Below are positions 57,801 through 64,000 of a stretch of DNA of 64,000 nt, piece after piece; position 1 is the stretch's first letter; every line of letters starts with the position of its first letter. Where the stretch lies: contig NC_071331.1 of NCBI RefSeq assembly GCF_010183535.1, positions 18,538,001-18,602,000 of the forward strand, written 5' to 3'. The notes beneath the pieces were generated by a model. The model searched no databases. It was not told the origin of the DNA and worked only from the letters and a program-made list of their open reading frames with translations. The DNA is from Caenorhabditis remanei (Eukaryota; Nematoda; Chromadorea; Rhabditida; Rhabditidae). Made by a program: the position numbers and the translations under genes.

Positions 57801-60800
57801 TTCAATACTTTTTTTGTATTACAGTATTTATCCTTACCAACAGGGATGTTACCATACTTGGTGGTTACGAGTGACGATAAAGATATTTCATTACGAAGAC
57901 TGATCGGAAGGGTTTTATCTAAAATATGATTGAAGTAGCGAAAACACTTAATGATATTCTGAGAACAGACCGCCTAGGCCTATCATGAGCAGACAACTCG
58001 TCGTTCTATTTGACTCAGAGAGGAAAACAAGACACTGCGACCATACGAGACTGATCTTTTATGATATAATGATGATGATGTTCTGAACATTTTACGAGTT
58101 ATATAAGACCAACCATTCAAGTAAGGCAGCGTCTCCTTGAAACCGTCGTCAACGCATTTTGTATATTCTTGTTGATTATTTTTTGCTTTCAAACCGCAAT
58201 AGTTAAGAAATATAGCCTCAGTTGCTTCTGTAAAGTAATTTCAAAAATGCACTTCATTCTCCTGTCACATTGGTTCACCTTTCAGTTTATTCATGGTATT
58301 CAATAGTGGTTCACCATCTCGACACTCCATTATGCTCTCTTTCTGCCCACATACATCCGCCAATATTGCCTTTACTTTTTCTGTAAAAAATTGTGAGGTT
58401 ATAAACATGTTTGCGATGTGGCAACAATAACAGAGCATGATTCTGATGGAGGAAAGTATTTTAAACCAGCCTGTCTCCCCCGCCTTCGGCGGTTGAGCCG
58501 GCTGGTCTCTCTTCATTCACGTAGTCATTGACTTTCGAATGTGCCCGCATGGCCGAGTGGTCTAAAGCGGCTGTCGCTGACCAAAGCACGCCAGTTCGGT
58601 TTTGCCCACTGGCTCAGTTTCTCTTCTCTTTCCAAAACCGCTGCGGACAGTGCCTCAGACAAACAGACAAACACCACTTGTCTTTTATATATAAGAATGA
58701 TAACAAACCGATAGCTGTTTTCAAAGGTGACGTTTGAGCGCCGTCATCTCCTTTCAAGCATTTGTAGTACTCATTGGACGTTTTTTTATCGTTACACGCA
58801 TTAGTATCGGTTTGAAGGATTTCACCTGTAACTTCTACTTTATTATACCACTAAATCGCTGATGCTTCATACCTATTTTGATTTCCCCGTCATCTTTGTC
58901 CGTAATTATCCGAAGAACATCAATTGGAGCGTGGACGGTAGCAGGAAGATTGCCTACTGAAAACACAAGATTTCAACAAACCATAGAGAGACGGGGAACA
59001 AAAAATATCTTTAAAAAACTGACGTTTCGCTTCAACTCCCAGCTTGTCTCCATCAAAGTTCAAACACTCGTTGTAGGTGTCTTCTGGGTTCGCATTGAAT
59101 TCCCGACAGAAGTTCATAAGAATGGCAATCAAAGAATCTGTAAATGATGTAAACTATTCAATATTCGTTTTCAATATTCACCTTTCAGTTGTTTTTCCAC
59201 TTCAGTTTGACCATTTATCCGACAATCATCGACTTTTGATCTTCCAACTTTTCCACAACTATTAGCTAGTTGTTGCGCGACATCCACTGAAGTTATAGAC
59301 AACTAACTACGAAGCTAAAATTATTAATTATTAATAAGAAATACCTTTCACTGTTGCAAGAGGTTTTCCTTTTAAGCAATTCAAGTATTCGTCACGAGAT
59401 TTGGAATTGGTTGTTTTGCACGAATCCGCCTCTTTCTTCAAAATCTCTCCTTAAAAATTAATAGAGTGATTTTTAACCGGGAGAGTACTTAAATCGCCTA
59501 CCTATTTTGATCTCGCCTTTCATAAACTGGGAAAGAGGAATCTCATCAAGAAGTTTGAAAGGAAGAACAAATTCTGAAATTAACTTCCGACTTAAGATAT
59601 TAGCTCAATACAATTCTTACAACTGCGCTCCACCGAAACGGACTTGAAAAATGTCTCTTTTTCTCTGGGTCTCTCAATTTCGTACACTATTTTCATTGGT
59701 TTCGGTAGAGCGCGGTTGTAAGAAGCGTGCAGTGCTAAATAAGAGACCCCACAAATTCCGAGGAAAAAAAACTCCTGGGAAACGAACTCCTGGGAAAAAG
59801 GCGGGGCCAAGCGCGCTGATTGGCTGCAAAATGCTAATTAGCAAGATTGCGCAACTGATTAGCCAATCAGCGCGCTTGGCCCCGCCTTTTTCCCAGGAGT
59901 TTTTTTTCCTCGGAATTTGTGGGGTCTCAGTGCTAATACATTATTGAATTTTCTCACCTCCCGAGAGTTTTTTCGCTTTAGATGTTTTCTGACACTCATC
60001 ATAGTCTTCTTGCCACTTATATTTCGAAGATTCTCCTTCGCAGAATGTGAGGATAAGTGAGTCGATTGAATCTGAAAGACTTAGAATATCACTTTCTTTT
60101 ATCAAGCGCAGACTAACTTCTAATAAGACCCTGAACTTCTTCTTCGCCTTCCTTCCGACAAATTCTTTCCCTCAACTGATTCTTAGCACAATGATTTGTC
60201 AGTTGATTTGAAATTTCCTCTGAAATGATTAAATTAAAATTTGAATCCCGAATATTCACCAACTCATTGCAGTTTTCAAAGGATCGGTTTGCGAACTACC
60301 CAAACAACTTGTAAAATCATCGGTAATTTTGCCTTTGTTTTTCTCCAAACAACCTTTTAAATTAGCTTCAACAATCGATCCTACAAAACATAATTGTCAA
60401 ACTTGTCATAACGAAACAAGCATTACCAATTGTAATTTTACCATACAAATCTTTCGTTACAATTGACTTCAAAGGGGTCGGTTTTTGGAAAGAGATTGTA
60501 GGAGCAGGTAGTGAAATATCTGCAAATGATAGTTATTTCAAGTTCACAGTTTACAGGAAGTGAATATAAATATTATGTAACTAGTGTAGCAAACTAGATA
60601 AACGTTGAAAACTAAACCTCTCTTTTTTTAACACGAACTATGAAATTTCGAAATATTTACAACGAACCTGCAGAAATTTTATTTCCCGTCTTCGTCAAAC
60701 AAGACTGATAAGCTTTCTCCTTTTTATAATTTCCACCGCAATAATTTTCCAGAACAGCGGAAATCGCCTCTGAAATTCAAAAAAAACATTGATTGACGAG

Positions 60801-62508
60801 AAAAAAGATAATTAACCCTTCAGCTTCGTTTCAACCGCTACTTTTCCTTCTTTTCTGCAATTTTTTTCCTTTGAAGAGACTGATTTGCAATGGGCAGCAA
60901 GTTTAGTAGCTATATTTTCTGGAATGAGAATGTGAAGTCACAGGTAGTTTTGTAACCGAACTAACTCCTAATAACACCCGAATCCAGCTCTCCTTTCAAG
61001 CAGTCAACAAATTTATCTATACTTTGCTGATTTTCGCATTTTTCGGCTGCCGATCCTATCTCCGTTCCTGAAATAATAATTTTTGTGGACAAATAAAGAT
61101 TGTAACAAAATTCCTCACCGACGTCAACTTCGCCGTATTTTTTATCCGTTTTAAACGTGCTCAGCGGAACTGTTTTATATTGTGAGAAAATATCGAAATC
61201 TGAAAATCGAAACTGAACAGAAATCACAAGAATTAACAACCTTTCGACACTTCGTCTTGTATACTTGCTTTCGCATTATCACATGTAGGACTTTTATCTT
61301 TGTTGGCGCAGAAGATGATCAAAATGTTCGCAGCAGCAGCTGTAAACTAGGAATAGTTATTTTTCAACTAAAGTTAAAAAACGAACTATCCAGTTTCTGT
61401 TTAATATAACCGACTACTTTTCCTCTGCATTCAACTTGTAACTCATCAGTTGCTTCATTTTTACAAAAATCTCCAACTAACACTGCGATTTTATCTGAAA
61501 AATTGTTTAAGATGTGGAATATGAAATGTATGAAAGAGATATAAACCTCTGGCAACATTCAGCGGAGATTTTTCGTTTCCACTTTTGAAACATTTCAAGA
61601 ACTGATCGATTTTGTCGTTTTTGTCGTAGCAGTTATCGAAGTTCTTCGCAAGAATGAAGCCTGAAAAACTGTGTTATTTAAAATAAAAGCTCATGAAGTG
61701 TTTCTCACCAATTTTGTGACCACCGTATTTTTCAGCCGTCACTCCTGCAAGAGCGTTAGAGACTGGCAAAGCGAATGGGACGTAACCGAGAACTTCTGAA
61801 AATTCACATAATTTAAAAAGCTTTTTTCGAGAAGAAAACCAACTATTCCACGTTTGATCTTTGCATTTTTGTAGCTCAGCACCAGCACACTTATTATTGT
61901 CCTTAAGTATGCTTTCGAATTTTTCTGAAAAACTGGAAATATTTAAAGCCCAAACCATACAACTGACTTTCTGTAGATGCTAGAGCTTCCGTGATGCACT
62001 TATCGACTTCTTTCGCCGACTTTGTTTGGCACTTCTTGTATTCTTTGATAAGAAAATTTTCTGAATGAACGAGAAGTTAGTGTTATGTTTTTATTTCACT
62101 TTCAATCTCACCAAGAGTGGTTTGCATTTCTTTGACATCATCATCTGTCAACGTGGGACCATTGGACAATTTTCTCACCGGTTTTCTTTTCAGTTGTCTT
62201 TTAACTCTCAAAGAATCTGTCAAAACATTTTCATCACGATCGTTTCGGCTTGCAATATCTTTTTCTATTTCTGGTATCGTTTTCTTCCGGAGTGATCTTG
62301 CATATTGTTTTACTTCTTCTTCTGCACCGATGACGACTTCAGAATCCTTTGTTTTCGGTGTTGCGTTCTCTTCAGTGTTCATCGGTTTCACCCATTTCGA
62401 ACGAACATCTCTTGACGATTGCCCCGAACTCTCGACTGCTTTAACATGTTCAGTTATGAACGAGTTAAAAACAACGAGAAAAATTATAAATCCAGCCAGC
62501 TTCCTCAT
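54809..62508 (-). CDS. Modular cysteine-rich single-pass membrane protein, six four-exon repeats
   Basis: Thirty-four exons from 62508 to 54809 join in frame to 1473 residues. Exon 1 (62508-62112) encodes a signal peptide and a charged segment with RVKRQ. Exons 2-25 form six units of four exons each (types a, b, c, d; about 135 residues per unit), and exons 26-27 add a partial unit. Types a, b and d carry two cysteines; type c has none and ends like YGKITI or GEIKI before a Gly that opens type d (GEIL...C...CLKG). Exons 28-31 are diverged, cysteine-rich. Exon 32 (56451-56104) has the transmembrane helix (IAIVALSIVVIIFFILLLIC), followed by a cytoplasmic tail rich in Pro, Lys, Glu and Ser of about 290 residues. 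I do not recognise the family. MITE family A copies 6 and 7 lie in introns. Confidence 0.82.
55940..56079. repeat. MITE family A, copy 6
   Basis: It starts TTAGCACGGCACGCTTCTTA and ends AAGAACTGTGCGGAGCTAA. It is in the intron between exons 32 and 33 of the modular protein gene, only 25 bases from a splice site. Confidence 0.9.
58466..58612 (+). pseudogene. tRNA-like sequence (Leu/Ser type A box) with adjacent hairpin
   Basis: In the intron between exons 21 and 22 of the modular gene, about 58544-58612 begins GCCCGCATGGCCGAGTGG, a near-perfect A box of type II (Leu/Ser) tRNAs. A later CCAGTTCGG could be a decayed T arm, but the acceptor and anticodon stems do not close. Just upstream (58466-58508) CCAGCC and GGCTGG bracket a GC hairpin CCGCCTTCGGCGG. 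Most likely a decayed tRNA gene on the opposite strand to the host gene. Confidence 0.4.
59600..59738. repeat. MITE family A, copy 7
   Basis: It starts TTAGCTCAATACAATTCTTA and ends GAAGCGTGCAGTGCTAA, in the intron between exons 15 and 16 of the modular protein gene. Its right end has been hit by another foldback element. Confidence 0.88.
59739..59928. mobile_element. Foldback element inserted at the end of MITE copy 7
   Basis: The arms GAGACCCCACAAATTCCGAG and CTCGGAATTTGTGGGGTCTC are exact inverted repeats, continued by ACTCCTGGGAAAAAGGCGGG and GGCCAAGCGCGCTGATTGG on both sides. AGTGCTAA occurs at 59731-59738 and 59929-59936, an 8-base target duplication of the MITE terminus. The left arm has an extra copy of the ACTCCTGGGAAA block. 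Confidence 0.82.
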
Positions 62509-63992
62509 CTAAACGACACTGCAAATGAGCATATTGATTATAAATGCTTTTTTTCGACAGAAGTTGAGTAAGCAGTAAGAGGTCTCTTAATTGTAAGAAG
62601 AACAATGCGAAATATTGTTTATTGAGAACTAAAAATGAGAAACACGAGTTTTTGCATGAATAATGTTCTGTCTCGAAAGATCACAAATTGTGGAAGATGA
62701 GCCATGCGATTAATGATTGGCATTTGGATAACAATAAACACAAAAGTTTCATCAGAAATCAGCGTGAAAAATTCCTCGAAAAAATATTATTTAGCTGAAA
62801 AATATAAAAAGTAAACACGTTGCGTAGTCGTCTAATATTGAAACGTGGAAGCCCCGAGATTACGGTACACACCAGTGCCACGTGGACTTTTCTGCAAACA
62901 CCCCACAGATATTCTCGCTTTCGCGCAATATTTCGTTCATTTTTTCTGTGAACTGCAAGAAACGTGAAGCCGAATTTTTCACGTTTTAATTCAATTCTTT
63001 TATTGTATGCACAGAAAATGCAGTATTTTCAGGTTTTCAGACGTCCCAATGAATGAAAATAGGTCATCGATCAGAATTGTGTAAATGTAAATTCTCCATC
63101 TTATGGGCTAGAAAACGTAAAATTTGATCTGAAATTGAATTATTTGATATAGGAAAACCGATTTTCAAAAAATTGAGAATTTCAGCTATTTCAGCTAATA
63201 TTTCATTTTCTGAAAATTGTAACAGTTTTAGGGCATCGTCAAGTACATGCTGTGCAATTTCTGTTCGAAGATGTTTTTGCACACATATTCATATCCGATT
63301 GAACTAGTGGTCATTTAGTACTACTAACTGGTGTTTCATGAATGGATGTGTACGAATATTAATGGGGTCAGAAAGGATATGAAATGAAGAAAATTCTGAA
63401 AAAAATTAGCCGATGGGGGAGTACTAGGAGATATTAATGCTATCAGTGCTAGGAATTCTAATACACTGGTGCACCTTCTCCGCGTTTCCATATCCCTGAG
63501 ATCTCCTCGATTTCCAAATCTCCGCTTCCGACCTCTGCTACTTAACTTGTACTTTTGGAAATGAAAATAAAATGCCGACATTGTGCCAGAGATGAGGACT
63601 AACCCCACATGCGTTATATATATAAGAATGATGTTTTTCTGATTCTCCAGAAATTTCTTACTGAAAAAGAAGAGACTGCACATGGAGGCATCAAGTAAAT
63701 CAGATGATACTTGAATCCCTTTTTCGGAGAAAAACACGCTTGAAAAATCAAAGTCCGAAGATGAAAGATTCGATCATAATCTGTAAAAATTCTTATTTCA
63801 TTCGTAAATTTATTGAATTTCACGAAAAAAGAAGATAAACCGTGAACTTTAAAATATTTTCCACGTGAACTCCCATCGCCGCCGGTGGAATGTGCCGCCC
63901 ATCTTGTCTGTCGCTTTATCCGACTGATAACAACAGTTCCGCCAATTTCAAGAGTTCCGAATCCTACATATTGCAAGACGTGCAAGATAATT
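62509..63992. other. Right-hand intergenic region
   Basis: No gene is seen in about 1.5 kb; open frames are AT-rich and uneven. The right part (63825-63992) is the conserved promoter described separately. CACGTGG sites lie near 62880 and 63863. Confidence 0.45.
63825..63992 (+). promoter_or_regulatory. Promoter copy of a second receptor-L-domain gene
   Basis: Matches the reverse of 13917-14100 in order and spacing: CGTGAACTTT, TTTTCCACGTGA, CTCCCATCGCC, GGAATG, GCCGCCCATCTTG, CCAATTTC, TTCCGAATCCTA and GATAATTATGTTCAA. The match runs right up to the start codon. Confidence 0.75.
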
Positions 63993-64000
63993 ATGTTCAA
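63993..64000 (+). CDS. Start of a receptor-L-domain gene paralogue (partial, runs off the window)
   Basis: The last eight bases ATGTTCAA equal the first eight coding bases of the receptor-L-domain gene at 13916, and the upstream about 170 bases are a copy of that gene's promoter. The gene would continue beyond the window on the plus strand. Only the start is visible, so the identity is inferred from the promoter and the first codons. Confidence 0.55.

Noticed and set aside
1..64000. CRISPR arrays, phage genes or bacterial operons
   Set aside because: No direct-repeat/spacer structure or ribosome-binding-site pattern occurs; all genes have nematode-type introns.

Overview
The window is nuclear DNA of a nematode of the genus Caenorhabditis. 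Gene density is high, introns are short with GT..TTTCAG borders, and probable spliced-leader acceptors sit just before many start codons. There are cuticle collagens, and one block matches the order I recall from C. elegans chromosome IV clone D2096 (praf-3, nap-1, aagr-1, sqv-1), with tmem-231 nearby. The species cannot be fixed from the sequence alone. Exon coordinates were traced by eye from splice signals and reading-frame continuity. All multi-exon models given here join in frame.

Layout. 0.3-2 kb: a mitochondrial TMBIM/GHITM-type membrane protein whose last intron carries the selenocysteine tRNA gene with its own PSE and TATA box. 2.2-4.6 kb (minus): a YJU2-type splicing factor and a cuticle collagen with an Ala/Pro/Glu-rich repeat tail. 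5.2-11.4 kb (plus): three tandem Ariadne-type RBR genes. The first two have lost RING1 and the RING2 catalytic cysteine; the third is intact. 11.5-14 kb (minus): a second collagen and a receptor-L-domain membrane protein. 14-20.8 kb: a gene-poor stretch full of foldback elements and microsatellites. 20.8-31 kb: a small secreted precursor, praf-3 (minus), nap-1, a Lines-like gene with a nested transposon in its large intron, and a coiled-coil gene. 31.6-41.1 kb (minus): aagr-1, a GH31 alpha-glucosidase relative, with a small secreted-protein gene nested antisense in one intron. 41.6-46 kb (minus): an unrecognised coiled-coil protein. 47-49.2 kb (minus): sqv-1. 51.1-54.5 kb (plus): a divergent PP1-type phosphatase and tmem-231. 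54.8-62.5 kb (minus): a 34-exon gene for a modular cysteine-rich single-pass membrane protein. The last 8 bases begin a paralogue of the 13.9-kb receptor-L-domain gene behind a strongly conserved copy of its promoter.

No single pathway unites the window. Points of most interest are: (1) the 34-exon gene, built from six copies of a four-exon unit with every internal intron in phase 1; (2) the tandem pseudo-ligase RBR pair next to an intact paralogue; (3) a concentration of the 21U-RNA (piRNA) promoter core CTGTTTCA in aagr-1 introns; (4) the intronic tRNA-Sec; (5) the duplicated, diverged-orientation promoter shared by two receptor-L-domain genes; and (6) several nested or interrupted mobile elements with readable target-site duplications.
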